64,000 bases of DNA from Bradyrhizobium sp. CCGUVB1N3 (GTDB taxonomy: Bacteria > Pseudomonadota > Alphaproteobacteria > Rhizobiales > Xanthobacteraceae), in NCBI RefSeq assembly GCF_024199925.1, contig NZ_JANADR010000001.1, positions 1,798,001 to 1,862,000 on the forward strand, given 5' to 3'. Numbering within the stretch: the stretch's first letter is position 1; the number at the start of each line of letters is the position of its first letter. The position numbers were made by a program, and so were the translations under genes. The notes below the pieces were generated by a model. The model was not told where the DNA came from. It saw nothing but the letters and a program-made list of their open reading frames with translations, and did no database searches. Shown in pieces: positions 53,901-62,628 of this stretch.

Positions 53901-54138
53901 AGTCGCAGACGTCGACGAACAGCACGCTCACCTGCTTGTTTTCGGTCAGCAGTTGCGCCCGCGAGTTGGGATGTTGCGAAGCGGATCGCGCCTCGCGCTC
54001 CACTGCGCCTGAGGTTGAGGGCCCGGAAGACTTGTCGGCGGCACGGTTGAGACCGGCGCCGCATTGCGAGCAGAATCGGTGCTCAAGTTCAACTCGGGCT
54101 GAGCAAGCAGGACACTTGGTCACGGCACTCGCACTCAT
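50929..54138 (-). CDS. Zinc-ribbon, class III nucleotide cyclase, AAA ATPase and TPR signalling protein
   Basis: 1069 residues from ATG 54138. A zinc ribbon comes first (CPACSA and CSQCGA, Cys 9, 12, 23, 26). The class III cyclase domain follows: SVLFVDVCDSTSLLQ (Asp76) and LLGDGLVALFGAP (Asp120), the two metal-binding aspartates. The region HIASRLE keeps the catalytic Arg198, but the usual Asn is His194. The AAA ATPase has Walker A GDAGIGKSR (about 294) and Walker B LVLEDVFLAD. TPR-like helices fill the C-terminal half. It is probably a sensor of the operon's state; cyclase activity is uncertain because of the Asn to His change. Confidence 0.9.
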   Translation of the reverse strand: MSASAVTKCPACSARVELEHRFCSQCGAGLNRAADKSSGPSTSGAVEREARSASQHPNSRAQLLTENKQVSVLFVDVCDSTSLLQHADPEESRNYLGRTLDLLADAVETFGGTVSQLLGDGLVALFGAPLAQEDHALRACMAALKMQRATIPGHDAQGVACPMLRIGINSGEVLVGIVGQYQWSHYGADGQTIHIASRLEKLAPPGGILISAATQRLVAQQIDTRPVGIKPVRGLAAPIELHDVVVETESSAAAPLTRKQRWAPLIGRRELLQILAGEFETARTGAMRTIGLRGDAGIGKSRLIGDWTAALAGHGVNLCVAQARGYASTRAYSTAADLVASLLELPRTSVTDVKQTAVQALLAKWPAEGADHLPALSDLLGFAAPNEAWLALNPAQRRRRIGEALLWLVRQRVRAGPFVLVLEDVFLADRDSRRLFEALLPRLQGLQVLVCVSYRPDFEHQWAQTTWFAEYLVEPLRDGEMLALARALLGDDPSVLGVTSELVRRADGNPFFMEQLVITLIDDGSLEGTPGAYRLQRPLGELRVPGSIAAVIGARVDRLPDAAKSALEAASVLGDPITRELIAAMQDEDLARTEELLGLCVSSGLLTSPDPTGRSLEQHAFVFRHALVRDVVLGTLIRARLKALHRLAFLALQSQPGAEDADAAPALAHHAFKGEEWEHAARYAVKSMARAISRSANQEALQLFEMGIEAARRAGGTRSAQGVELALRLEAIGAMMALGHIDEIFNNMERAEALAAQLNDQPARASVSTQTAVFLWMRGRFEQGLRHATHGLEAARLAQRRHMAMAARQARLLHFHALGRYSEAAAEGRVLLADYAPELAEHYVQPGWAVIPIINLYAFHASTLWRLGDCEAGHEVCARAYEILSKVDHPYSRLIVDTVQAQIWVEEEELDSAEALMRKAVQQCITHKVPTTLAACCGVLGIALARNGKASEAVAVLEKGFADRIYDAANPYGRTFMRVGLGIAYRALGRLDDAISTGRKAVDQAGEQSGHRTEALYELAVTLRRAGDEPAAKACFAQTSEAARRLGMAYYQRRAAAALATRQEDWHPA

Positions 54139-54806
54139 CAATGGCTTCAACGAATAAACCGACGCTCATCCGCATGATCATCGTCTTAAGGACGTGAACC
54201 TGCGCGCAAACAGAGTGGCGGGAAGCCTGATCAACGTGGCGAAAAGTCTTCCCGCCGGTAACAATCAAGACGCCGATATGCGCTTCGCGCGGCATATCAA
54301 TTCTAGGCAGGTGCCAATTCTGAAATGCCGGCACCTCATGCAAACGAATAAACTTGTGTCCTGCCCTTCGAGACGCGAGGCCAACCTTGCCCCTAACAGG
54401 AGCCGGCCGGATCAAACCATTGGATTTGAACCAAAGGATCTAAACCAAAGGTCCTGCGCGGATCGAAGTCGCGCGTTGCCGACGAACGTGTCTGATGAAA
54501 GCGCGGTCGACGCGCTCATCTCAGCGCATCATTCCGCGGCGGGTGAAAACCATTTTGAAAAAACCAACGCCATTATGTGCCCCTATCAAAAATTGAATTC
54601 ATTATACGCGCCTAGCCAAAATTGAAAAGGACGAATCCGTAAAAGCCCGGGGCCCCAGGCGCCAAGCCGTGAGCGAGGCTCGATTATTCCGTCAAACGGC
54701 CGAATGCGGTCTGGTTTTTGCGCCTTTTGAGGGCTCTTTCGAGCAGGGACGACGGTATCCCGGGATTTTCGCGCCGACTGATCTCTGGGAAGGCTGCCCC
54801 CAGCCC
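54139..54806. other. Long intergenic region, cyclase operon promoter side
   Basis: About 670 bp. It is less GC-rich than its surroundings, most clearly at 54540-54640. Two similar blocks CCTATCAAAAATTGAA and CCTAGCCAAAATTGAA lie 25 bp apart near 54585-54627. No gene is convincing on either strand. It probably holds the promoter of the cyclase/P450/DyP operon and the end of the mntH transcript. Confidence 0.5.
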
Positions 54807-56159
54807 TCACCCGAACAGCGTATCGACCAGCAACTTCAGGTTGAGTATCACGATGACGCCGGCGACGATCCATGCGGCCGCGGCGACGCTGCGGGAAATC
54901 GCGAACTTGCCCATCTTGCGTCGGTCGGAGACGAAGCGCACCAGCGGAATGACCGCGAAGGGAAGCTGCATGGACAGCACGACCTGGCTGAACACCAGGA
55001 GCTGCCCAGTGCCCTGCTCGCCGTAGAGTGCGGTGACGACGATCACCGGAATGATCGCAATGCCGCGCGTGAGCAGCCGACGCGCCCAGCTCGGCAGGCG
55101 CAAGTCGAGAAAGCCTTCCATCACGACCTGGCCGGCGAGCGTCGCGGTCACCGTGGAGTTGAGGCCGGAGGCGAGCAGCGCCACCGCGAACAGGGTCGAG
55201 GCGATGCCGAGGCCAAGCAGCGGCGACAGCAGCTCGAAGGCCTGGCTGATCTCGGCGACGTCGGAATGACCGCTCTTGTGGAAGGTCGCGGCCGCGACCA
55301 CCAGGATCGCGGCGTTGATGAAGAGCGCCAGCATCAGCGCCACCGTGGAGTCGGTCGTCGCCCATGTGATCGCCTCGCGCCGACCTTCGTCGGTCCGCTC
55401 ATAGGCGCGGGTCTGCACGATCGAGGAGTGCAGATAGAGATTATGCGGCATCACGGTGGCACCGATGATGCCGATCGCGATGTAGAGCATCTCGGGATTG
55501 GTGAAGATCTCCGTCCGCGGCGCAAATCCGTGGATCACCTCCGCCACCGGTGGCGCCGCGGCAGCGATCTGGATCGCGAAGCAAACCGCGATCACGACAA
55601 GCAACGCGATGACGAAGGCTTCCAGGAAGCGGAAGCCGCGGTTCATCAGGATGAGCAGCAGGAAGGCGTCGAGCGCGGCAATCAGCGCACCGCCGATCAG
55701 GGGAATGCCGAACAGCAATTTGAGCGCGATCGCCGTGCCGATGACCTCGGCAAGATCGCAGGCGATGATCGCGGCCTCGCAGGCGAGCCACAAGAGCCAG
55801 TTCACCGCCGGCGGGTAGGTCGCGCGGCAGGCCTGCGCGAGATCGCGATCGGTGGCAATGCCGAGCCTTGCTGCGAGCGACTGGAGCAGGATCGCCATCA
55901 GGTTCGAAAGCAGGATGACCGAGAGCAGCGTGTAACCAAATTTCGCCCCGCCGGCGAGGTCGGTCGCCCAGTTGCCGGGATCCATGTAGCCGACCGAGAC
56001 GAGATAGCCTGGGCCGACAAAGGCGAGCAGCCGGCGCCACCACGCCGCAGCCGCGGGGATCGCGACCGTGCCGTTGACCTCGGCCAGGCTCTTGGTGGCG
56101 GGAGCGTCAGTGCGCCAGGCGGCTGCGTCGGGGGTCAGGTCGGGTGATCGGGCATCCAT
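54807..56159 (-). CDS. mntH: NRAMP-family Mn2+/Fe2+ transporter MntH
   Basis: 450 residues, about eleven helices. The NRAMP signatures are present: [19 protein letters not shown] (DPGN in TM1), and [13 protein letters not shown] (MPH in TM6). It imports Mn2+ with protons. A TTGCAA-CTCAT-TTGCAA palindrome 31 bp upstream resembles Mur-type sites, so Mn-responsive repression by Mur is likely. Bradyrhizobium japonicum MntH is a known Mur target. The flanking genes are an MFS transporter and the cyclase operon. Confidence 0.95.
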   Translation of the reverse strand: MDARSPDLTPDAAAWRTDAPATKSLAEVNGTVAIPAAAAWWRRLLAFVGPGYLVSVGYMDPGNWATDLAGGAKFGYTLLSVILLSNLMAILLQSLAARLGIATDRDLAQACRATYPPAVNWLLWLACEAAIIACDLAEVIGTAIALKLLFGIPLIGGALIAALDAFLLLILMNRGFRFLEAFVIALLVVIAVCFAIQIAAAAPPVAEVIHGFAPRTEIFTNPEMLYIAIGIIGATVMPHNLYLHSSIVQTRAYERTDEGRREAITWATTDSTVALMLALFINAAILVVAAATFHKSGHSDVAEISQAFELLSPLLGLGIASTLFAVALLASGLNSTVTATLAGQVVMEGFLDLRLPSWARRLLTRGIAIIPVIVVTALYGEQGTGQLLVFSQVVLSMQLPFAVIPLVRFVSDRRKMGKFAISRSVAAAAWIVAGVIVILNLKLLVDTLFG

Positions 56160-56189
56160 GGGACAGGAGAATACCGAACTCGGCTCTTA

Positions 56190-56206
56190 TTGCAACTCAT
56201 TTGCAA
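56190..56206. promoter_or_regulatory. Mur/MRS-like operator of mntH
   Basis: TTGCAA-CTCAT-TTGCAA, perfect 6-bp arms with a 5-bp spacer, 31 bp before the mntH start. This matches the TGCAA...TTGCA pattern of Mur-responsive sites in Rhizobiales. Confidence 0.7.
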
Positions 56207-56319
56207 CTGCATCTAGCCGTATTGGTTCCCGGGCCGACCGGTCTTGTCGGGAAGCGGGTGGGTTTGGCGGTCCTGCGGGGCGAATACTGGCCTCCAGATC
56301 GACTTTCAGGGAATGACCG

Positions 56320-57567
56320 ATGTCAACGACCCCTCGCCTCCCGGACACGTTCAACCGCCTCGCCTGGTCCAATCTTGCGGCGCAATCGGCGGAACAGATC
56401 GCGCTCGCTGCCGCCCCCATCGTCGCGGTGCTGACGCTGGGCGTCGCCGAAGGCCAGACCGGCCTGCTCCAGACCGCCCTCACCCTGCCATTCGTGCTGT
56501 TTGCGATTCCGGCCGGCCTGCTCGCCGACCGCATCTCGCGACGCGCGCTGATGGCGGGTGCCGAGGCGCTCCGGGCCGCGGCGCTTGCAGCCGTCGTGGT
56601 CCTGATTGCGCTCGGCGCGCTCAACCTGCCGCTGCTCGCAGCGCTCGGCTTTGCCGCGGTCTGCGGCACGGTCGTCTACAGCGTCGCGGCGCCGGCGCTG
56701 GTGCCCTCGCTGGTGCAGGCGGACGCCTTGCCCGCGGCGAATGCGCGGATCGAGCTCGCCCGTACCATCGCCTTTGCCTCCGGCCCTGCGCTCGGCGGCG
56801 CGCTGGTCGGCTGGCTTGGCGCCAGCCCCGCCTTCGGCTTCGCCGCCGTACTTTCGGCGATCGCCGTCGTGCTGCTCGCCGGCCTCTACGAGCCCGCGCG
56901 CGTACCGGCGCCGCGACGGCACCCGCTCCATGAGATCCGCGAAGGCGCTGCCTTCGTCTTCCATCACCCGCTGCTGCGGCCGGTGTTCGTCACCCAGTTC
57001 ATCTTCAACACAGGCTGGTTCCTCCAGCTTGCAGTGTTCGTGCCCTACGCGGTGCGCCATCTCGGCCTGTCCGCGACCGGCGTCGGCGTGGTGCTGGCGA
57101 TGTATGGCGTCGGCACGGTGATCGGCGCGCTGGTCGCGACGCGGGTGATGCGGCGCCTCGCCTTCGGCACGGTGGTCGGGCTTGGGCCGGTAACTGGATT
57201 CGTTGCAGCCCTGGTGATGGCGCTGACGGTACTGGTGTCTGCGGCGTGGCTGGCGGCGTTGAGCTTCTTCCTGCTCGGCCTCGGCCCGATCCTCTGGGTG
57301 ATCTCGACCACGACGCTGCGCCAATCGGTGACGCCGCCGCGCCTGCTCGGCCGCGTCTCCGCAATCAACATCATGAGCTACGGCGCACGCCCGCTCGGCT
57401 CGGCGCTGGGAGCGATCGTCGGCGGCTTTTATGGCGCGGAGACGTGCCTCTATCTCGCAGCCGCGATCTTCGCGGTCCAGGCACTGGTGATCTGGCTCTC
57501 GCCGGCGGTGGCGCTGGACCGGCAGCCGGAGATGGTTCCGGACGGTGCCGTGCCGCGCGCTTGCTGA
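56320..57567 (+). CDS. MFS transporter (EntS-like)
   Basis: 415 residues, about twelve helices. Motif A-like sequence after TM2 is GLLADRISRRALMAG. The N-terminal start FNRLAWSNLAAQSAEQIALAAAPIVAVL is common in the EntS/enterobactin-exporter MFS family. It probably exports a small molecule or drug; the substrate cannot be told. Divergent from mntH. Confidence 0.88.
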   Translation: MSTTPRLPDTFNRLAWSNLAAQSAEQIALAAAPIVAVLTLGVAEGQTGLLQTALTLPFVLFAIPAGLLADRISRRALMAGAEALRAAALAAVVVLIALGALNLPLLAALGFAAVCGTVVYSVAAPALVPSLVQADALPAANARIELARTIAFASGPALGGALVGWLGASPAFGFAAVLSAIAVVLLAGLYEPARVPAPRRHPLHEIREGAAFVFHHPLLRPVFVTQFIFNTGWFLQLAVFVPYAVRHLGLSATGVGVVLAMYGVGTVIGALVATRVMRRLAFGTVVGLGPVTGFVAALVMALTVLVSAAWLAALSFFLLGLGPILWVISTTTLRQSVTPPRLLGRVSAINIMSYGARPLGSALGAIVGGFYGAETCLYLAAAIFAVQALVIWLSPAVALDRQPEMVPDGAVPRAC

Positions 57568-57597
57568 TCGGGCCCGGGCGGACGACGGTCACCTCGT

Positions 57598-59058
57598 CTA
57601 GCGATCAAAGGCCCGGGCCAAACGCGCTATCGCCGGCGCAATGATCTGGCGCGGATAACCGCTGAAGCCCAGCATCAGCGCCGATTGCGCCGGCGCCTCA
57701 AGATACAGGCGGCTCATCGCGCGAACGACGACACCTTGCTCGCGTGCCCGCCGTTCGATCATCACGTCCGACAGTTCCGGTCGCATGTAGGCGACCAGAT
57801 GCATCCCCTGGTCCGGTGGTTCGACGCTCAGGTGATCGCTCAGCCGGCGCTTTAGAGCCGCGACGAGCGTATCCCGTTGAAGACGGTAGATCTCCCGCAT
57901 TCGGCGAATGTGAGCCGCAAAATGCCCCTCCTCCATGAAGGCGGCGACGACCGCTTGGCAGAGGCTCGACGGCTGACGGTCCATCAGATAGCGCGCGGTA
58001 ACGAAGTTCCGAACCAGTGAATGCGGCACCACGGCGTAGCCGAGCCGAAGTCCCGGGAAGAGCGCCTTGTTGAGAGTTCCGACGTAAATGACGCGCCCGG
58101 CTTCGTCGAGGCCCTGGAGCGAAGCGAGTGGCCGGCCGCCATATCGGAATTCGCTGGCGTAGTCGTCCTCGATGATCCAGGCGCCCGACTCTCGGGCCCA
58201 GCCAAGCAGTTCGAGGCGGCGTGCCATCGACAGGGGCACGCCGCTGGGAAACTGATGCGAGGCCGTTATGAACACCGCACACGCTTTGGGCGCGCGACGG
58301 ATGCCCTCGGCGACGTTCATGCCGTGCTGGTCAACCGGGATGGGGCAAACCTTCGCGCCCGCCGCGACGAGGGCAAGACGGGTCAAGGTGTAGCCGGGGT
58401 CTTCGGTCCAGGCCTCCTTGTCCGGCCCCGGCATGATGCGGGCCACGATGTCCACGGCCTGTTGCGTGCCGGCAGTGAGCACGATCTGGTCGGGCTCGCA
58501 GCGCAGCCCGCGCGCAGCCTGAAGATAATCGCAGAGCGACCTGCGCAGCTCCGGCAAGCCGCGCGGATCGCCATAGCCGAGATGATGCCGCTCAAATGAC
58601 CGCAGCGTGCGAGCGGTGAGCTTGCGCCACAACTCGGCGCTACGTGCGTCCAGCAGGGTCCGGCCCAGGTTGAAGGGACGCTCATCGTCTCGCGCCGTCA
58701 CGTCGACGAAATCGCCGAGCTCTGCGAAGGTGGCGACGGCTGCTTCAGCTCGCACCTTGCGGCCCTGAAAGGCCGCGAAAGGTTCAGGAAGATCGAAGGC
58801 AACGTAGGTCCCTGCGCCTCTCTTGCCGACGGCATAGCCCTCGGCAAGAAGCTGCTCGAAAGCCGAGACGACTGCGGAGCGCGAAACACCGAGTTGCGTT
58901 GCGAGTTCGCGCGTCGAGGGCAGCTTGGTCGCGCGACGGAGCGTTCCCGACAGGATCGCCGATCGCAGCCGCAGGTAAATCTGGCGGAACACCGGCGCAT
59001 CCGCCGCGCGATCCACCTCGAACGCATAAAGCTCTGCCCAGCTTTGCCGGCTCTTCAC
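57598..59058 (-). CDS. MocR/PdxR-family GntR-aminotransferase regulator
   Basis: 486 residues. The N-terminal GntR winged helix is IYLRLRSAILSGTLRRATKLPSTRELATQLGVSRSAVVSAFEQLLAEGYAVGKRGAGTYVA. The aminotransferase fold I domain follows, with the PLP lysine in VIYVGTLNKALFPGLRLGY. MocR proteins use PLP or an amino-compound as ligand. Divergent from a PNPOx-like gene with a likely operator between, so it probably regulates that gene and itself. Confidence 0.92.
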   Translation of the reverse strand: MKSRQSWAELYAFEVDRAADAPVFRQIYLRLRSAILSGTLRRATKLPSTRELATQLGVSRSAVVSAFEQLLAEGYAVGKRGAGTYVAFDLPEPFAAFQGRKVRAEAAVATFAELGDFVDVTARDDERPFNLGRTLLDARSAELWRKLTARTLRSFERHHLGYGDPRGLPELRRSLCDYLQAARGLRCEPDQIVLTAGTQQAVDIVARIMPGPDKEAWTEDPGYTLTRLALVAAGAKVCPIPVDQHGMNVAEGIRRAPKACAVFITASHQFPSGVPLSMARRLELLGWARESGAWIIEDDYASEFRYGGRPLASLQGLDEAGRVIYVGTLNKALFPGLRLGYAVVPHSLVRNFVTARYLMDRQPSSLCQAVVAAFMEEGHFAAHIRRMREIYRLQRDTLVAALKRRLSDHLSVEPPDQGMHLVAYMRPELSDVMIERRAREQGVVVRAMSRLYLEAPAQSALMLGFSGYPRQIIAPAIARLARAFDR

Positions 59059-59118
59059 GTGTCCTCCCCAACAAAGTGAGCTGTACGTCGGGACACGTGG
59101 TATGCCTCAACGAGCCAA

Positions 59119-59142
59119 AGTGGACCTTTCCATAAGACCACT
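59119..59142. promoter_or_regulatory. Probable MocR operator
   Basis: AGTGGACCTT, TCCAT spacer, then AAGACCACT: an imperfect inverted repeat between the divergent MocR and split-barrel genes. TGGACC-type repeats are common in MocR sites. Confidence 0.5.
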
Positions 59143-59213
59143 GACATCCTATCCTATTTCGGATAACGAGCAAATTCCCGTTCATTCGAACGACCGTACG
59201 GAGCGTCCCAACC

Positions 59214-59777
59214 ATGAGCTCACCGCAGATCCGTCGCGCAGACCGCGCCATGTCGCACGAGCGGATGCTGGAGATGCTTGCACAAGGTTATAGTGGCCAT
59301 CTCGCGACAGTAAGCGAGGACGGCTTCCCCTATTGCATCCCGCTGCTCTATCTCTGGATCGACGGAGAGGTGTATCTGCACACAACAGGTGCCAGAGGAC
59401 ATCTGCGCGCGAACATCGAGCGGGACCGGCGCGTCTGCTTCGAGATCGATGAGCACGACGGTGTCTTCGACTATGGCCGGTTTGAATGCGATTCCGGTCT
59501 CGCCTATCGAAGCATATGCCTGTCCGGCCGTATCAGGATCGTGGACGACAGGGACATCAAGCAGCGGTTCTGCGAGGCGTTGATGGTCAAATACGGCAAG
59601 CCGGAAACAACGCGACCCAAGGGATTCTTTCCGCGGCTCGATCTCATCACCGTCTATGCGATCGCCATCGAGCGCATGACCGGCAAGGAGACTTCGATGC
59701 CGCCGCTTTCCGAACAATGGCCCGCCATGGATCGGACGAAAACACCGAATGCCTCATTGCCCGCGGACGGCCCCTAA
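59214..59777 (+). CDS. Pyridoxamine 5'-phosphate oxidase-like (NimA/split-barrel) flavoprotein
   Basis: 187 residues. MLEMLAQGYSGHLATVSEDGFPYCIPLLYLWIDGEVYLHTTGARGHLRANIERDRRVCFEI is the FMN-binding split-barrel pattern (H-L-A-T, P-Y-x-x-P, G..H). Probably reduces or binds a nitro or pyridoxal-like compound; not a true PdxH. Regulated by the divergent MocR. Its stop overlaps the convergent cyclase stop by 4 bp. Confidence 0.85.
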   Translation: MSSPQIRRADRAMSHERMLEMLAQGYSGHLATVSEDGFPYCIPLLYLWIDGEVYLHTTGARGHLRANIERDRRVCFEIDEHDGVFDYGRFECDSGLAYRSICLSGRIRIVDDRDIKQRFCEALMVKYGKPETTRPKGFFPRLDLITVYAIAIERMTGKETSMPPLSEQWPAMDRTKTPNASLPADGP

Positions 59778-61033
59778 CCCGCCAGGTACCGTTCGTAGCT
59801 GCCCGTCACCGGCTCGTTCGTGTCGACGTCCGGGTCGAGCGTATAGAGATCCTGCGCGCGGCCGATGCCACGCAGTGCGTAGCGGCCGGTCGAGACGAGA
59901 TAGCGGCGGCCCGCCGCATCGAGCCCCGCATAAAACTCGGCGGATGCGAGCAGCTCGCGATCGACCGAGCGGCTCATCGAGGCGATCCGACTGACCTCGT
60001 TGACCGTGGGCCCGACCACTGTGAAATCGAGCCGGTCCTCGCTGCCGATATTGCCGTAGAAGACCTCCCCGACATGCAAGCCGATATAGGCCGAGGTGGT
60101 CGGGCGGCCGTCGGCGGCCCGCTTCGCATTCAGCACCACGATGTTCTTGCGGAACAGATGCTCGGCCCGCAGCGCCGCGCGACGCGCCGCCGCCATGTCC
60201 TCGCCGGTGAACATCGCGAGCACGCCGTCGCCGATCAGCTTCAGCACGTCGCCGCCGGCGTCGTGGATCGCATCGATCACGGCCTGCGCGTAGTCGTTGA
60301 GGAACGGAATGATCTCGTCGGGCCCGATGCTCTCGCTGATCCCGGTCGAGCCGCGCAAGTCCGAATACCAGAGCACTGCGTTGATGCGCTCGGTGACACC
60401 GCGCGAGATGCGCCCGCGCAGCACCTGCTCGGAAGCATCACGGCCGAGATAGACGCGCCCGAGCGTGCGCACGATATCGACCTGCTGGGCGGATTTGATC
60501 GTGAGCCCCAGCACCGGCACGAGATCGCGCAGCGCTGCGAGCTCGCCCTCGGCAAAGCCTTCGGGCCGCCGCGTCGTCCAGCAGGAATAAAGACAGTCCA
60601 TCTGGCCGAGCGCGCCGCTCTCGCCGAAGCGATGCACGAAGGCGAGGAAATGCCGGTGGCCTTTTTCCGCGAGCTCGCCAATCTGCGAAAAGTCGAGCGT
60701 GGCGACGTCCGCGAGATCGATCTGCATCTCGTCTTCGCCGTGCTCGAGCAGATGGTAGAACACGGAGCGACGCCAGTTCTTGGCCGGATCGCCCTGCGCC
60801 GTCGATCCATACTCGATGACGTCGCTCTCATTGCTCGGCACGTCGCTCCAGCGGAACGCGCGCCCCTCATAGATCGGGTGCAGCGTGTCGATGACGACGA
60901 GCCCGCGCGACAGCGCGATCCCCTCGGCGCGGCAGCGTTCGCAGAAGCCGCGGAGCATCTCTATCTCAGGCAGTCCGGTGAGCCCCTGGACGGTCAGCCA
61001 GTTGATCAGCGCGAGGCGGGGGGTCAATTCCAT
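59774..61033 (-). CDS. Adenylate/guanylate cyclase, class III
   Basis: 419 residues. An N-terminal domain of about 200 residues (E-x-L-R-G-F-C-E-R-C-R and H-P-x-x-x-G-R-x-F-x-W) precedes the cyclase domain: LWYSDLRGSTGISESIG and LKLIGDGVLAMFTGE hold the two metal Asp, then VVGPTVNEVSRIASM with Asn and Arg kept. All catalytic residues look intact, so it should make cAMP or cGMP. The trigger is unknown. The N-terminal type is frequent in Bradyrhizobium cyclases. Confidence 0.9.
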   Translation of the reverse strand: MELTPRLALINWLTVQGLTGLPEIEMLRGFCERCRAEGIALSRGLVVIDTLHPIYEGRAFRWSDVPSNESDVIEYGSTAQGDPAKNWRRSVFYHLLEHGEDEMQIDLADVATLDFSQIGELAEKGHRHFLAFVHRFGESGALGQMDCLYSCWTTRRPEGFAEGELAALRDLVPVLGLTIKSAQQVDIVRTLGRVYLGRDASEQVLRGRISRGVTERINAVLWYSDLRGSTGISESIGPDEIIPFLNDYAQAVIDAIHDAGGDVLKLIGDGVLAMFTGEDMAAARRAALRAEHLFRKNIVVLNAKRAADGRPTTSAYIGLHVGEVFYGNIGSEDRLDFTVVGPTVNEVSRIASMSRSVDRELLASAEFYAGLDAAGRRYLVSTGRYALRGIGRAQDLYTLDPDVDTNEPVTGSYERYLAG

Positions 61034-61215
61034 AGGCCATTATAGCCGTACCTTCGTGACGGACGAAAGGCGAACCTGACTGCGCGCAGCATCCCGCATG
61101 CCGCAGATCGAATATGCCGTGGGCGATGTTGACGTCACCCGCGCCAGGGAGGCAAAAGCCAATTGATGTTTCCGATGCGCTCGACGACCAGAAACGCCAA
61201 GATCAACGCAAGCAC

Positions 61216-62373
61216 ATGAGCCAGCGACAGCTTCCGATCATTCTGGCGCTCGGCACCACACAGACGCTGGCCTGGGCTTCGAGCTATTACCTGCCGGCGA
61301 TCCTCGCCGATCCGATCGGGCGCGATCTCGGCGTCTCCTCCAACTGGATCTTTGGCGCCTTCTCCGCCTCGCTGGTGATCTCGGCCATGCTCGGCCCGCG
61401 CATCGGGCGGCAGATCGATCTCGTCGGCGGACGGCAGGTGCTCTCGGCCTCGAACCTGACGATTGCAGGCGGCCTCGTGCTGCTCGGCTTCTCCTATTCC
61501 GTCCCGGTGATGGCGATCGCCTGGCTCGTGCTCGGCATCGGCATGGCGCTCGGACTCTATGACGCTGCCTTCGCCACGCTCGGGCGCATCTACGGCACCG
61601 AGGCCCGCGGCTCGATCACGGGCATCACGCTGATGGCGGGATTTGCCTCGACCGTCGGCTGGCCGCTGACGGCCTGGGGGCTTGCGCATATCGGCTGGCG
61701 CGACACCTGCTTTGCCTGGGCGGCCGGCCACATCCTGATCGGCCTGCCGCTCAACCTCCTGATGCTGCCGAAGGTGAAGGGCGCCAAGGAGGCGGCGACG
61801 ACGGCCGTCAAGCCGCATATCCCGCTCGACCGCACCATGATCCTTCTGGCTTTCGTCTTCGCCGCGGCCTGGACGGTCACCGGCGCGATGGCGGTGCACT
61901 TCCCGCGTATCCTCGAAGCCACCGGCGCGACACCCGTCGAGGCCATTGCCGCGGGCGCCTTGATCGGGCCGGCACAAGTCGGCGCGCGGGTTCTCGAGGC
62001 GAGCTTTCTGAGCCGCTTTCATCCGCTGTGGTCGACGCGGATCGCCTGCATCACCCATCCGATCGGGGCGCTCGTGATCGCCATCTTCGGCGCCGCCGGC
62101 GCGAGCGCCTTTGCGCTTCTCCACGGTTCGGGCAACGGCGTTCTGACCATCGCGCGCGGAACGCTGCCGCTCGCGATCTTCGGGCCGAAGAATTACGGCT
62201 ACCGGCTCGGCATCATCGGCGCGCCGGCGCGGATGGCGCAGGCCATTGCCCCGCTCGCCTTCGGCCTTTTGATCGACGTCTTGGGCAGCAAGGTCCTGAT
62301 CGTGTCCTCGGCACTGAGCCTCACAGCACTCGCGGCACTGTTCCTGATCCACCCCAAGCGCCGGCCTTCTTGA
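61216..62373 (+). CDS. MFS transporter
   Basis: 385 residues from ATG 61216; the frame extends upstream to 61114, but that part is not MFS-like. About twelve helices. Motif A-like RIGRQIDLVGGRQVLSASNL, TLGRIYGTEARGSITGITLMAGF, then GATPVEAIAAGALIGPAQVGARVLE. Substrate unknown. Divergent from the cyclase. Confidence 0.85.
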   Translation: MSQRQLPIILALGTTQTLAWASSYYLPAILADPIGRDLGVSSNWIFGAFSASLVISAMLGPRIGRQIDLVGGRQVLSASNLTIAGGLVLLGFSYSVPVMAIAWLVLGIGMALGLYDAAFATLGRIYGTEARGSITGITLMAGFASTVGWPLTAWGLAHIGWRDTCFAWAAGHILIGLPLNLLMLPKVKGAKEAATTAVKPHIPLDRTMILLAFVFAAAWTVTGAMAVHFPRILEATGATPVEAIAAGALIGPAQVGARVLEASFLSRFHPLWSTRIACITHPIGALVIAIFGAAGASAFALLHGSGNGVLTIARGTLPLAIFGPKNYGYRLGIIGAPARMAQAIAPLAFGLLIDVLGSKVLIVSSALSLTALAALFLIHPKRRPS

Positions 62374-62414
62374 GGCCCCTTCCCTTCGCGGCTGCTTTCG
62401 CGCAAAAGCAGGGC

Positions 62415-62606
62415 ATGACCGACGACACCGAGCCATCAGGCACATTCAAGCGTCTCGCACGATGGGCGACCACGCCGCCACAGGCCTATGGCGTCTATCT
62501 CGCCGCCGTCGTGCTGGTGTTCCTGCTCTCGTTCTACGCGGGCAGCCTGAAGCCGACGAAGGCGCCTGAAGGCGGGCCGCCGCCCGTGGCGGCGCCCAAG
62601 AGCTGA
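62415..62606 (+). CDS. Small single-pass membrane protein
   Basis: 63 residues from ATG 62415. A polar start, one helix (AYGVYLAAVVLVFLLSFYAGSL), and a Pro-rich tail (KAPEGGPPPVAAPK). It follows the MFS gene by 41 bp, so may be co-transcribed. No function recalled. Confidence 0.6.
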   Translation: MTDDTEPSGTFKRLARWATTPPQAYGVYLAAVVLVFLLSFYAGSLKPTKAPEGGPPPVAAPKS

Positions 62607-62628
62607 TCAAGAGCTGATCAAGCGCTGA

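Noticed and set aside
54194..54625. 143-residue frame in the long gap before mntH
   Set aside because: No ribosome-binding site, no recognisable domain, and the region is AT-rich and repeat-bearing.
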